From Arion vulgaris (Eukaryota > Mollusca > Gastropoda > Stylommatophora > Arionidae): a DNA stretch of 64,000 nucleotides. Every line of letters begins with the position of its first letter. Within the stretch, counting starts at the first letter, position 1. This document shows, in pieces, positions 9,636 to 21,700 of this stretch. The translations under genes and the position numbers were made by a program. The notes under the pieces are model-generated. The model did not search any database. It had not been told where the DNA came from and worked only from the letters and a program-made list of their open reading frames with translations. Location of the stretch: NCBI GenBank assembly GCA_020796225.1, contig CM036755.1:18107317-18171316 (forward strand). The letters run 5' to 3'.

Positions 9636-12600
9636 GTGTGGTGTAGAGGTTAGATTATCGTCTCTAGTGTAGAGTAGATTGTCTGAGAGGTTAGATTCTG
9701 TCTCTAGTGTAGAGGTTAGATTCTCGTCTCTGTGAGAGGTTAGATCTCATCCTAGAGTAGAGGTTAGATTCTCGTCTCTGGTGTAGAGGCTAGATTCTCA
9801 TCTCTAGTGTAGAGGTTAGATTCTCGTCTCTGGTTAGAGGTAGATTTCGTCTCTGGTGTAGAGGTTAGATTTTCGTCTCTGGTGTAGAGGTTAGATACTC
9901 ATCTCTGGTGTAGAGGTTAGATTTTCGTCTCTGGTGTAGAGGTTAGATTCATCTCTGTGAGAGGTTAGATTCTCGTCTCTGGTGTAGAGGTTAGATTCTC
10001 ATCTCTGGTGTAGAGGTTAGATTCTCGTCTCTGGTGTAGAGGTTAGATTCTGGTCTCTGGTGTAGAGGTTAGATTCTCGTCTCTGGTGTAGAGGTTAGAT
10101 TCTTGTCTCTGGTGTAGAGGTTAGATTCTTGTCTCTGGTGTAGAGGTTAGATTCTCATCTCTGGTGTAGAGGTTAGATTCTTGTCTCTAGTGTAGAGGTT
10201 AGATTCTCGTCTCTGGTATAGAGGTTAGATTCTGCTCTGGCGTAGAGGTTAGATTTCGTCTCTGTGTAGAGGTTAGATTCTCATCTCTGGGTAGAGGTTA
10301 GATTCTCGTCTCTGGTGTAGAGGTTAGATTCTCGTCTCTGGTGTAGAGGTTAGATTCTCATCTCTGGTGTAGAGGTTAGATTCTCGTCTCTGGTGTAGAG
10401 GTTAGATTCTGGTCTCTGGTGTAGAGGTTAGATTCTCGTCTCTGGTGTAGAGGTTAGATTCTCGTCTCTGGTGTAGAGGCTAGATTCTTGTCTCTGGTGT
10501 AGAGGTTAGATTCTTGTCTCTGGTGTAGAGGTTAGATTCTTGTCTCTGGTGTAGAGGTTAGATTCTTGTCTCTGGTGTAGAGGTTAGATTCTTGTCTCTG
10601 GTGTAGAGGTTAGATTCTTGTCTCTGTGTAGAGGTTAGATTTTCGTCTCTGGTGTAGAGGTTAGATTCTTGTCTCTGGTGTAGAGGTTAGATTCTTGTCT
10701 CTGGTGTAGAGGTTAGATTCTTGTCTCTGGTGTAGAGGTTAGATTCTTGTCTCTGGTGTAGAGGTTAGATTCTCATCTCTAGAGTAGAGGTTAGATTCTC
10801 GTCTCTGGTGTAGAGGCTAGATTCTCATCTCTAGTGTAGAGGTTAGATTCTCGTCTCTGGTATAGAGGTTAGATTTTCGTCTCTGGTGTAGAGGTTAGAT
10901 TTTCGTCTCTGGTGTAGAGGTTAGATTCTCATCTCTGGTGTAGAGGTTAGATTTTCGTCTCTGGTGTAGAGGTTAGATTCTCATCTCTGGTGTAGAGGTT
11001 AGATTCTCATCTCTGGTGTAGAGGTTAGATTTTGTCTCGGTGTAGAGGTTAGATTCTCGTCTCTGGTGTAGAGGTTAGATTCTCGTCTCTGGTGTAGAGG
11101 TTAGATTCTTGTCTCTGGTGTAGAGGTTAGATTCTTGTCTCTGGTGTAGAGGTTAGATTCTTGTCTCTGGTGTAGAGGTTAGATTCTTGTCTCTGTTGTA
11201 GAGGTTAGATTCTTGTCTCTGGTGTAGAGGTTAGATTCTTGTCTCTGGTGTAGAGGTTAGATTCTTGTCTCTGGTGTAGAGGTTAGATTCTTGTCTCTGG
11301 TGTAGAGGTTAGATTCTTGTCTCTGGTGTAGAGGTTAGATTCTTGTCTCTGGTGTAGAGGTTAGATTCTTGTCTCTGGTGTAGAGGTTAGATTCTTGTCT
11401 CTGGTGTAGAGGTTAGATTCTTGTCTCTGGTATAGAGGTTAGATTTTCGTCTCTGGTGTAGAGGTTAGATTCTTGTCTCTGGTGTAGAGGTTAGATTCTT
11501 GTCTCTAGTGTAGAGGTTAGATTCTCGTCTCTGGTGTAGATTCTTGTCTCTGGTGTAGAGGTTAGATTCTTGTCTCTGGTGTAGAGGTTAGATTCTGTCT
11601 CTGGTGTAGAGGTTAGATTCTTGTCTCTGGTGTAGAGGTTAGATTCTTGTCTCTGGTGTAGAGGTTAGATTCTTGTCTCTGGTGTAGAGGTTAGATTCTT
11701 GTCTCTGGTGTAGAGGTTAGATTCTTGTCTCTGGTTTAGAGGTTAGATTCTTGTCTCTGGTGTAGAGGTTAGATTCTTGTCTCTAGTGTAGAGGTTAGAT
11801 TCTGTCTCTGGTGTAGATTCTTGTCTCTGGTGTAGAGGTTAGATTCTTGTCTCTGTGTAGAGGTTAGATTCTGTCTCTGGTGAGAGTTAGATTCTTGTCT
11901 CTGGTGTAGAGGTTAGATTCTTGTCTCTGGTGTAGAGGTTAGATTCTTGTCTCTGGTGTAGAGATTAGATTCTTGTCTCAGGTGTAGAGGTTAGATTCTT
12001 GTCTCTGGTGTAGAGGTTAGATTCTTGTCTCTGTGAGAGGTTGATTCTTGTCTCTGGTGTAGAGGTTAGATTCTTGTCTCTGGTGTAGAGGTTAGATTCT
12101 TGTCTCTTGTGTAGAGGTTAGATTCTTGTCTCTGGTGTAGAGGTTAGATTCTTGTCTCTGGTGTAGAGGTTAGATTCTTGTCTCTGTTGTAGAGGTTAGA
12201 TTCTTGTCTCTGGTGTAGAGGTTAGATTCTTGTCTCTGGTGTAGAGGTTAGATTCTTGTCTCTGGTGTAGAGGTTAGATTCTTGTCTCTGGTGTAGAGGT
12301 TAGATTCTTGTCTCTGGTGTAGAGGTTAGATTCTTGTCTCTGGTGTAGAGGTTAGATTCTTGTCTCTGGTGTAGAGGTTAGATTCTTGTCTCTGGTGTAG
12401 AGGTTAGATTCTTGTCTCTGGTGTAGAGGTTAGATTCTTGTCTCTGGTTTAGAGGTTAGATTTTCGTCTCTGGTGTAGAGGTTAGATTCTTGTCTCTGGT
12501 GTAGAGGTTAGATTCTTGTCTCTGGTTAGAGGTTAGATCTTGTCTCTGGTGTAGAGGTTAGATTCTGTCTCTGGTGTAGATTCTTGTCTCTGGTGTAGAG

Positions 12601-15186
12601 GTTAGATTCTTGTCTCTGGTGTAGAGGTTAGATTCTTGTCTCTGGTGAGAGGTTAGATTCTTGTCTCTGGTGTAGAGGTTAGATTCTTGTCTCTGGTGTA
12701 GAGGTTAGATTCTTGTCTCTGGTGTAGAGGTTAGATTCTTGTCTCTGGTGTAGAGGTTAGATTCTTGTCTCTGGTGTAGAGGTTAGATTCTTGTCTCTGG
12801 TGTAGAGGTTAGATTCTTGTCTCTCGTGTAGAGGTTAGATTCTTGTCTCTGGTTAGATTAGATTTTCGTCTCTGTTAGAGTTGATTCTTGTCTCTGGTGT
12901 AGAGGTTAGATTCTTGTCTCTGGTTTAGAGGTTAGATTCTTCTCAGTGTAGAGGTTAGATTCTGTCTCTGGTTAGATTCTGTCTCTGGTGTAGAGGTTAG
13001 ATTTGTCTCTGGTGTAGAGGTTAGACTCGTCCTGAAGGAATTCTTGTCTCGTGTAGAGGTTAGATTCTGTCCTGGTAGAGTTAGATTCTTGTCTCTGGTA
13101 GATTAGATTCTGTCCGGTGAGAGGTTAGATTCTTGTCTCGTGTAGAGGTTAGATTCTTGTCTCGTGTAGATGTTAGATTTTCTCTGTGAAGTTAGATTCT
13201 TGTCTCTGTAGAGGTTAGATTCTAGTCTCTGTGAGAGGTTAGATCTCTGTCTCTGGTGAGAGGTTAGATTCTGTCTCTGGTGAAAGAGCTAGATTCTTGT
13301 CTCTTGGTTGAGGTTAGATTCTTGTCTCTGGTGCAGAGGTTAGATTCTGTCTCTGGTGAGAGGTTAGATTCTGTCCTGGTGAGAGGTAGATTCTTGTCTC
13401 TGTAGAGGTTGGGATTCTGTCCTGGGAGAGGTTAGATTCTGTCACTGGTAGAGGTTAGATTTGTCCTGATAGAGGTTAGATTTTGTCCTCGGGTGTGAGG
13501 TTGATTCTGTCCTGGTAGAGGTTAGATTTGTCATGTATGCAGAGGTTAGATTCTTGTCTCTGTGAGGGTTAGATTCTGCTGGGTGAGATTCTGTCCTGTA
13601 GGGTATGATTCTGTCTCTTAGAGGTTGATCCTTGTTCTGGTGTAGAGGTAGATTCTTTGTCTCTTGTAGAGGTTGATCTGCCGTGGTGAGAGTTAGATTC
13701 TTGTCTCTGTGAGAGGTTGATTCTGTCTCTGTGTAGAGTTAGATTCTGTCTCTGTAGAGGTTAGATTCTGTCTCTGCGTAGAGTATTCTGTCCTGGCAGA
13801 GGTCGATTCTGTCCTGTAGAGTTAGATTGTCTCTGGATAGAGGTTAGATCTCCTGTGAGAGGTTAGATCTGTCTCTCAGATTTAGATTCGCCTGGTGAGA
13901 GGTTAGATCTGCCAGTGGAGTTAGATTCTTCTGTGTAGAATCTGTCCTGTAGAGGTTAGATTCTGTCCTAGTAGAGGTAGATCTTTCTGTGTAGAGTTAG
14001 ATTCTGTCTCTGATGTAGAGGTTAGATTCTTGTCTCTGTTAGAGGTTAGATTCTTGTCTCTGTGTAGAGTTAGATCTTTGATTCAGTGTAGATTAGATTC
14101 TTTGTCTCAAGTGTTAGAGGTTGATTCTGTCTCTGTGTAGAGGTTAGATTCTGTCTCTGTAGAGTTGATTCTTGTCTTGGTGAGAGTTAGATTCTTGTCT
14201 CTTGTAGGTTAGATTCTTATCTGGTGAGGTTAGTTCATTTGTCTCTGGTGAGAGGTTAGATTCTTGTCTCTGGTAGAGGTTAGATTCTTGTCTTGTGTAG
14301 AGGTTAGATTCTTGTCTCTGAGAGTAGATTCTGTCTCTGGTGTAGAGGTTAGATTCTTGTCTCTGGTGTAGAGGTTAGATTCTTGTCTCTGGTGTAGAGG
14401 TTAGATTCTGTCTCTTGTGTAGAGGTTAGATTCTGTCTCTGGTGTAGAGGTTAGATTCTGTCTCTGGTGTAGAGGTTAGATTCTTGTCTCTGTGTAGAGG
14501 TTAGATTCTGTCTCTGGTGTAGAGGTTAGATTCTGTCTCTGGTGTAGAGGTTAGATTCTTGTCTCTGGTGTAGAGGTTAGATTCTTGTCTCTGGTGTAGA
14601 GGTTAGATTCTGTCTCTGGTGTAGAGGTTAGATTCTTGTCTCTGGTGTAGAGGTTAGATTCTCGTCTCTGGTGTAGAGGTTAGATTCTTGTCTCTGGTGT
14701 AGAGGTTAGATTCTCTTCTCTGGTGTAGAGGTTAGATTCTTGTCTCTGGTGTAGAGGTTAGATTCTGTCTCTGGTGTAGAGGTTAGATTCTTGTCTCTGG
14801 TGTAGAGGTTAGATTCTTGTCTCTGGTGTAGAGGTTAGATTCTCATCTCTGGTGTAGAGGTTAGATTCTCATCTCTGGTGTAGAGGTTAGATTCTCATCT
14901 CTGGTGTAGAGGTTAGATTCTTGTCTCTAGTGTAGAGGTTAGATTCTCGTCTCTGGTGTAGAGGTTAGATTTTGTCTCTAGTGTAGAGGCTAGATTCTGT
15001 CTCTGGTGTAGAGGTTAGATTCTATCTCTAGTGTAGAGGTTAGATTCTCATCTCTGGTGTAGAGGTTAGATTCTCATCTCTAGTGTAGAGGTTAGATTCT
15101 CATCTCTGGTGTAGAGGTTAGATTCTCATCTCTGGTGTAGAGGTTAGATTCTCATCTCTGGTGTAGAGGTTAGATTCTCGTCTCTT
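9636..15186. repeat. 26-bp satellite, ~5.5 kb, SINE A-box derived
   Basis: About 210 tandem copies of a 26-bp unit containing TGGTGTAGAGGTTAG followed by ATTCTTGTCTC. The variable positions give TTCTCG, TTCTTG and TTCTCA subtypes in blocks. The core is the A-box region of the SINE-B head: the copy at 50880-51330 has exactly TGGTGTAGAGGTTAG on its minus strand. The array passes without a break into a SINE-B copy at 15187. Between about 12840 and 14340 units are riddled with 1-3 base deletions. No ORF spans it. Confidence 0.95.
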
Positions 15187-15590
15187 GTTCCATAGGTACT
15201 CGGTTCTGTCCCTCTTAATTTTTTCAAGAAATCCCGATCTCAGTGTAGGTGAGATCGAGTCCCTAGTCCTATCAGAGAGGGATAATAAAATGTAGGTCCC
15301 GTGTTTAGGTTGAGCACGTAAGAGAACCTGGGCAGTTCAAAATCGAGAAGAGCAGGCTGGAAAGCCGCTGCATGGGCAAAATTCATTAGAAAAATAAAAT
15401 TCTTACAAAATATTTTCACTATCTTATATAAATTACATCGAGGACACTTGCAGGTTACTAAGTGAGTTTGTGCACTTCCGCGATCTTCTTGTATAAGAAA
15501 GAGATCGGAGCACACATGATTACTCACCCAAGTGTAATGATGATGGTTATATCAATCAATCAATCAGCAATAGATTGTTCAAGTGGGGTA
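15187..15590 (+). mobile_element. SINE-B copy at the edge of the satellite
   Basis: The last satellite unit continues as GGTACTCGGTTCTGTCC, which looks like a pol III B-box. Next come the SINE-B body (GATCTCAGTGTAGGTGAGATC; CATGGGCAAAATTCATTAG; AAGAAAGAGATCGGAGCACAC) and an (ATCA)n tail near 15560. The tRNA-like head is thus shared between satellite and SINE. Confidence 0.8.
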
Positions 15591-15744
15591 TATGCCCTAA
15601 AGTCTCATATGAATATATTGCCCTAAATATGAAGTTGTTTGAAGTAAAGGTTGAGCTGACATGCTGGCTTTCTGTAGTTTCTATAGTGGGCACATTTGAT
15701 TTGCATAGAAATTGCAGTCTTAAATGGGTTTTAAATCTGAAGGA
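15591..15744. other. Unassigned spacer
   Basis: Short stretch with nothing recognised. It repeats the phrase ATATTGCCCTAAA-like once. Confidence 0.35.
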
Positions 15745-15975
15745 TTGACTTTATTGCACCGGGATTTTATCCCATATAGCTCGGACCCTCTCCCAAAATG
15801 GCACGCCACCTGCAGAGTATTGCACAAACCTTAACCCCATAGCTCTGGTAACAATTTTAGGGTCTCTGGAAAAAAATGCACTAGAGAACAAAAATGGTGT
15901 TATCCGGATTCAAACACATGTCTTTCGACTCGCAAGCCAAGGGTTTAACCACTTAACCACTCTAAGGTATCTATG
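15745..15975 (-). mobile_element. SINE-C with tRNA-like head
   Basis: Read on the minus strand it starts TGGTTAAGTGGTTAAACC (A-box-like), followed by GTGTTTGAATCCGG (B-box-like). The body is shared with 9031, 19095 and 29430 (ATGGCACGCCACCTGCAGAG in plus orientation). Confidence 0.75.
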
Positions 15976-16139
15976 TGTCATTGATAGCAAAGTTGATAGC
16001 TCGCTGCGCAATTTATTACGCCCCATCAAAATTCTGGGGTTCGAAGCTAGTTTGGGTTAGAAATTGTTAGTGTATACATGGTTGGACTAAAGGAAACAGC
16101 AATCCTTTACTTGGGAATCAGGATTACAAGCACCTCTGA
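15976..16139. other. Unassigned spacer
   Basis: Nothing recognised. Confidence 0.35.
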
Positions 16140-16738
16140 AGTCAGAATAAGGATTGTCTGAATGGAGAGGGACAATGATGATTCTTCTTGTGTTCGCCTG
16201 CTGAAATCAGACGTAGAGCGCCTGATATCTTCATTGCACTCTGGATTTGTCCATAGGTGCTCTGATTTCCTTCGCATATCTCCAACAGCATCCAGCGACT
16301 GACAGTACCAGTTCGATTTTGATTGATGAGCCTACTCATATACCTGTTATGTGGTTCTTTTCTTGCTACTCCAATCTTCAATCCCAGCTCCTGCAATCTA
16401 GTACTTGACGTGGATTGTTTTAAATGAAAATCTCTTCGGCCACACTCAATGAGGGCCTTCAAAATGTCAGCTCTATCCATTGACAGCCAGCCTGTCTGCT
16501 CTCTCATTCCCAACGACACCCATGTGACCTAGAACAAAGATAAGTGCAATTGTGCAAATTGTCGACACCTGTAGTAGCCTGATCACCGAACCAGCCTCCA
16601 CCTTTTGGATCATTCTCAATGAATCACTCAGAATGCACACATAAGTGTAGTTTTCTGATTCCAGCCAGAGTAGTGCCCCCAGTCACCGCCAGCATGTTAT
16701 CATACCAACTGCACCACTAATAGTGAATGGAGTCATCA
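16140..16738 (-). mobile_element. LINE RNase H C-terminal remnant
   Basis: An open minus-strand stretch at 16142-16519 carries DRADILKALIECGRRD and then SRLINQNRTGTVSRWML. These are the linker and terminal motif of the gastropod-like RNase H LINE family found throughout the window. Upstream in element orientation, further RNase H sequence (GHMGVVGNERADRLA-like) is readable with frameshifts. Confidence 0.75.
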
Positions 16739-17247
16739 GCATTTCCCAAACTGGGGTCTGCGAGGTACTCACAGGGGGCCCTCAAGCGCTAGAAGAAATA
16801 TATGATCTCTGACATTTCAAACAGAAAATTATACTGATGATGCTAATGATGGCCTGTCTTGTTCAAGGCAGAAGGAAACCTCTTCCTGTTTATTAATATA
16901 TATAATTGCAGACATTGTTTACTATTGTAACACACAGATAATTAATTCCTGTCCATATTCATATATAGAAACTTTTGAGGGTCCACGGCAGCAACATGTA
17001 TTTAACACTTAGGATACATTGACTATTTGCTCGAGAAATTTCTTCTAATTCTGATAAGCAACACAGAATTCAAGAAAGGATAGTTGCAAATGAATCTTGT
17101 GAAAATATTAGTTTTCATTTAATATCTTGGTCGGAAGACGGCTTGTTGAAAAATGATTGCTACCAGAACGGTTTGTCAAGTGACTTTTCGCACTGTAAGA
17201 GTTAAAAGGGGGTCTGTGATAATGCAAAGTTTGAGAACCGCTGGTCT
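16739..17247. mobile_element. hAT-like non-autonomous element
   Basis: Left end CAGCATTTCCCAAACTGGGG. The right end, read inward, is CAGCGGTTCTCAAACTTTGC. These are imperfect TIRs of the type seen at 3348 and 49686. I could not see a convincing 8-bp TSD, so the exact ends are uncertain. No transposase ORF. Confidence 0.55.
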
Positions 17248-17470
17248 AAACTGATGATGATTATTCCTTATCTTCTACACACACACTAACCCATCCACAC
17301 ACAAGCAACAGTTTCATCCAACAGCAATAAGAAAAAATACCCAAACCAAAAACAATGTTCAAGATGATATATATATATATATATTTCTCTGAAAGATGGA
17401 CACTAACTACATGTAAATATGTACAATAAACATGACAAAATATCCATTGAACATCAGCCAATCATGACAA
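17248..17470. other. Spacer with (CA)n and (TA)n runs
   Basis: Contains a short CACACA tract at about 17279 and (TA)n at 17366-17384. No gene seen. Confidence 0.5.
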
Positions 17471-17790
17471 TGATGATCAAGTACCATCTCCCCAACAAAG
17501 GTTAACTGTACAAATCTAAAAAAATATTTTGTCTTGTTTTCATCTGATCAAGTACCATTTCCCTAACAAATATTTTGTCTCTTGTCTAGATCTGATCAGG
17601 TGCCATCTCCCCAACAAAGGTTGACTGTACAAATCTAAAATATTTTGTCTCTTGTCTAGATCTGATCAAGTGCCATCTCCCCACAAAGGCTGACTGTAAA
17701 AATCTAAAATATTTTGTGTCTGTTGTCTTGATCTGAACAAGTGCCATCTCTCCAACAAAGGTTGACTGTAAAAATCTAAACAAATCATAA
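17471..17790. repeat. ~70-bp minisatellite, ~5 copies
   Basis: The unit contains GATCAAGTGCCATCTCCCCA, then CAAAGGTTGACTGTA, then AAATATTTTGTCTC. The second copy is internally deleted. Confidence 0.85.
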
Positions 17791-18510
17791 CAACAACAAA
17801 CGTACCACACCCACATAGATCATAATAACAACTTACCACACCCACATAGATCATAATAACAAACGTACCACACCCACATAGATCATAATAACAAACTTGC
17901 CATGCCCACATAGATCATAATAACAAACTTGCCACACCCACATAGATCAAAATAACAAACTTGCCATGCCCACAAATATCATAATTACAACAAACTTGTC
18001 ACACATACAAATATCATAATAACAACAAACATGCCACACCCACATAGATCATAATAACAACAAACGTCCACACCCACAAGATCATAATAACAACAAACGT
18101 ACCACACCCACATAGATCATAATAACAAACTTGCCACACCCACATAGATCATAATAACAAACTTGCCATGCCCACATAGATCATAATAACAAACTTGCCA
18201 CACCCACATAGATCAAAATAACAAACTTGCCATGCCCACAAATATCATAATTACAACAAACTTGTCACACATACAAATATCATAATAACAACAAACATGC
18301 CACACCCACAAATTAATAACAACAAACATGCCACACCCACAAATATCATAATAACAACAAACATGCCACACCCACAAATATCAGAATAACAACAAACATG
18401 CCACACCCACAAATATCATAACAACAAACATGCCACACCCACAAATATCATAACAACATGCCACACCCACAAATATCAGAATAACAACAAACATGTTACA
18501 GCTACAAAGC
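17791..18510. repeat. ~35-bp minisatellite, ~20 copies
   Basis: The unit contains ATAATAACAACAAAC followed by CCACACCCACA and ATAGATC or AATATC. The two subtypes appear in blocks: ATAGATC to the left, AATATC to the right. A longer ~300-bp block also looks duplicated (about 17860-18010 and 18110-18290). Confidence 0.9.
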
Positions 18511-18599
18511 TCAGACACAACAAAGGGAGAGAAATGATATTAAAACAAATCAATCAAACATTATATGGCATTAAATAAGGGACACAATAAAAACAAATT
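18511..18599. other. Unassigned spacer
   Basis: AT-rich, nothing recognised. Confidence 0.3.
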
Positions 18600-18895
18600 A
18601 TATTAGTAGGGCGGTGAGACTTGGCTGAATGTTACTATTCATCAAGTTTGGACATACCAGACAGTGGCGTCTTCGTAGCAGATAGAAAAGATATACTAAT
18701 CAACTTCTCATGTGTACGGTAAGCAAACGGACTTTGGGATGGCTGCTGCAGCGGAGGGCAGAGCACAAATGGGAATGCCCAATGTGTTGTGTCCTCGATC
18801 GCATAACATTCATTTAATCTTTCACACAATGCAACATGTTACAATAAATTATTATATTCCCTCGCACCGTTATGCGTTACATAGGGTCTGCAAGT
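18600..18895 (+). repeat. Interspersed repeat family G
   Basis: Shares ACTTTGGGATGGCTGCTGCA and ATGGGAATGCCCAATGTG with the minus-strand copy at 28950-29150 and with the tandem units at 52500-52770. It has no intact ORF. It may be a LINE 3' end. Confidence 0.65.
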
Positions 18896-19094
18896 AATTC
18901 TCGATGCCGCTCTATCCCTGGCAACTCATTCAATTTACTCAATGGAATTGAGATTTATATTTCTTATCTAAAGGTCGAGTCAGGGTTTCCCTATTGCGAC
19001 TTTTCCGTCTTGAACCCTTTGCATCCAGTTTCAAAGCTTGCTTTCTTATCAGGGAGTACCCAACATATCCCTATCTTCTCTTTCTTGTAATAGT
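18896..19094. other. Unassigned spacer
   Basis: No feature recognised. Confidence 0.35.
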
Positions 19095-19330
19095 TGTTCA
19101 AGGATCTTTGTGGCTAAGCCGTTGATTTCATTCATAAGGTTGTGAGTTCAAATCCGGACTGTGTCTTTACAAGTGTATTTTTGCCAGAGACCTCTAGGAT
19201 TATTGATGGAGCTACGGAGTTTGTGCCATACCCTCGGCAAGTGGGGTGTCATTTCTGCAGAGGGGCCGAGCCATATAGGGTAAAATTTGGTACAATTAAG
19301 TCAATTCTTCGGCTTTGGTTGAACAGACAT
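19095..19330 (+). mobile_element. SINE-C with tRNA-like head
   Basis: The head contains GTGGCTAAGCCGTTGA (A-box-like) and GAGTTCAAATCCGG (near-consensus pol III B-box). The SINE-C body follows (GCCAGAGACCTCTAGGAT; GGAGCTACGGAGTTTGTGC). It is the reverse-oriented sister of 15745-15975. Confidence 0.75.
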
Positions 19331-19870
19331 TTCTCTGATTTCATCTTCTCTCTCTCCATCTTCTCTTTCTTATAGCATTTGTTACTAGTGGTTGAACAGA
19401 CATTTCTCTGATTTCATCTTCTCTCTCTCCATCTTCTCTTTCTTATAGCATTTGTTACTAGTGGTTGAACAGACATTTCTCTGATTTCATCCTCTCTCTC
19501 TCCATCTTCTCTTTCTTATAGCATTTGTTACTAGTGGTTGAACAGACATTTCTCTGATTTCATCCTCTCTCTCTCATCTCTCTTTCTTATAGCATTTGTT
19601 ACTAGTGGTTGAACAGACATTTCTCTGATTTCATCTTCTCTCTCTCTCCATCTCTTTTATAACATTTGTTACTAGTGGTTGACAGACATTTCTCCATCTT
19701 CTTTTTATAGCATTTGTTACTAGTGGTTGAACAGACATTTCTCTGATTTCATCCTCTCTCTCTCCATCTTCTCCTTCTTATAGCATTTGTTACTAGTGGT
19801 TGAACAGACATTTCTCTGATTTCATCCTCTCTCTGTTCATCTTCTCTTTTCGTCTTCACAGACACATATT
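19318..19870. repeat. ~73-bp minisatellite, ~7 copies
   Basis: The unit has TGAACAGACATTTCTCTGAT, a CT-rich TCTCTCTCTCCATCTTC tract and ATAGCATTTGTTACTAGTGG. The array begins at the end of the SINE-C copy and decays to the right. Confidence 0.9.
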
Positions 19871-19959
19871 TACATTTGAACAGACATTTCTTGATATAAT
19901 ATCTCTCTTCCATCTCATCTTATAACAGACAAAGTGGGTGGATAGACATTTTCAGAGGT

Positions 19960-20200
19960 TTCATTCTCCTAGAACAGGTCTCCGATGGAAAGCGGATGAG
20001 GAAAAGAAGGCCTGGACATCAACAGAAAATATAGAGAAGAACTATGGAAAGATAGTTGAAAGATTTAGACTTGACATGGGAAAAAATTGGTAGAATTACA
20101 GCAAAAGGGCAATAATGGAAATCTCTTGTAGAAGCCTAGTGTGTCATACAGGACATAAAGAGGTTATAGATAGATAGATAGGTATATAGATAGATAGAAC
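19960..20200 (+). mobile_element. LINE 3' end remnant with GATA tail
   Basis: Plus-strand residues of the terminal LINE segment (GRRxW...VE...W..L), ending in GGTTATAGATAGATAGATAG. The LINE at 53100-54924 ends in the same way. Confidence 0.5.
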
Positions 20201-20755
20201 ATTTGTCTAGTAAATCTGGACGTTCTGTAAACACTCTTGGTTGTATATAAACCTTCTGGCCTCTTCATAATTTCAACTCATACCAGACTGATGTAGTCCA
20301 GCCCACCCCCACCTCACATTTATCAATACATAAAATGTTTGTAATGCAATTACAAGCAAATAAAACCTGTACATACGTTGGTTGATTAATCAATCACATA
20401 CATTAAAATCATAACAATTAAGTAGCTGAGAAATGTACAATCCCATCTCCCGAGGTGTGTCATGTTTAATTTGCTGATCAGTGTGAAAAATGTTGCTATG
20501 GACAATCAAATCATTTTACAATTTGTTGAAATATGTATGGTTATGTACACTTATGGTCTGGTGTGTTTTTGACAAAATATGATGATGATGGCGATGATGA
20601 TTTTAATGAAACTGGGCAGTGGATGGTTAACAAGATCAATCAATTTCAAACATGAGGTTGTCATGTCTGCTTGAGCGCACCGTCAGTTGGTGGTTGGGGA
20701 TGGGGAACTAATGTTAAAACAAGGGTTTTTATAAGCAGAATGTCTTGCAACAAAC
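20201..20755. other. Unassigned spacer
   Basis: About 550 bases with no gene or recognised repeat. It includes a short GATGATGATGGCGATGATGA run near 20580. Confidence 0.45.
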
Positions 20756-21065
20756 TCATGCCTGTACAAATATAGGTCAACAATGTCCTGTGTGAATATA
20801 GGTCAATAGTCATGCCTGTGAGAATATAGTCAACTTAGTCATGCTGTGAGAATAATTCAAAGTCAGCATGTGAATATAGGTTAACAAAGTCCTTCATATG
20901 TGAATATAGGTCAACAAAGTTCTACATGTGTGTATATAGGTCAACAATGTCCTACATGTGTGTATATAGGTCAACAATGTCCTACATGTGTGTATATAGG
21001 TCAACAATGCCCTACATGTGTGTATATAGGTCAACAATGTCCTACATGTATGTATATAGATCAAC
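20756..21065. repeat. ~30-bp minisatellite (left part)
   Basis: About ten copies of GTGTATATAGGTCAACAATG followed by TCCTACATGT. Units become more uniform to the right. A LINE interrupts the array and it resumes at 21586. Confidence 0.9.
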
Positions 21066-21585
21066 TCTTCTTCTTCTTCGATCAACTTTTGCTATGCGAC
21101 TACTCCGGTATGTGTCATAAACAGGGCGGTGCTCTCGAGGTCTTCACCGGTTCCCCATAGTTTGTCTTGTAGTGTTGTTTCTGTTGGCCAGATCTCCAAT
21201 CTCTCGCTACTCAGACTAGGGCAGTCTTGCAGGATGTGCTCTGGGGACTGCTTTGGTGCTCCACAGGTGCAGGCTGCCGAGTCCCTGAGACCCATTCTGT
21301 GGAGGTGTGCTCTGAGACTGCAGTGTCCCGTTCTAAGTCTGAAGACTGTGGTCTATGCTTTTCTGTTTAGTGTGTTTATACTGTCGTGCTCTGGGTTGTA
21401 TCCTCCATTTGTTTTTCTCCAGATCATTTTCCTGGATTGTTTCAGGAGAGTCTTTGCTTCTGTAAAACTTTGTGTTGGGTGGTGTTGTGTTAGGCTCCCC
21501 CAAGCCCTTGCGAGTTTGTCAGCCTTTTCGTTTCCTGGTATGCCACAGTGAGCTGGTATCCACTGTAAGACCAGTTTGGATTTTT
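21066..21585 (-). mobile_element. 5'-truncated LINE 3' end inserted in minisatellite
   Basis: The minus strand encodes AACTCGAP-free but clear RNase H-LINE tail motifs: MGLRDSAACTCGAPKQSPEH and ILQDCP. This is the C-x-C-x9-H-x4-C zinc-knuckle-like end of jockey-type LINE polyproteins. Upstream, decayed RNase H sequence can be read. Its 3' end is GTTGATCGAAGAAGAAGAAG. Both flanks are the same minisatellite, so the insertion is younger than the array. Confidence 0.8.
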
Positions 21586-21700
21586 TGACAAGATATAGAT
21601 CAACAAAGTCCTACACACATGTGTGTATATAGATCAACAAAGTCCTACACACATGTGTGTATATAGATCAACAAAGTCCTACACACATGTGTGTATATAC
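21586..21700. repeat. ~37-bp minisatellite (right part)
   Basis: Three copies of TATATAGATCAACAAAGTCC followed by TACACACATGTGTG. They continue the array left of the LINE insertion with a slightly longer unit. Confidence 0.85.

Noticed and set aside
9636..15186. CRISPR-like regular array
   Set aside because: There are no unique spacers. It is a contiguous 26-bp satellite in a eukaryotic sequence.
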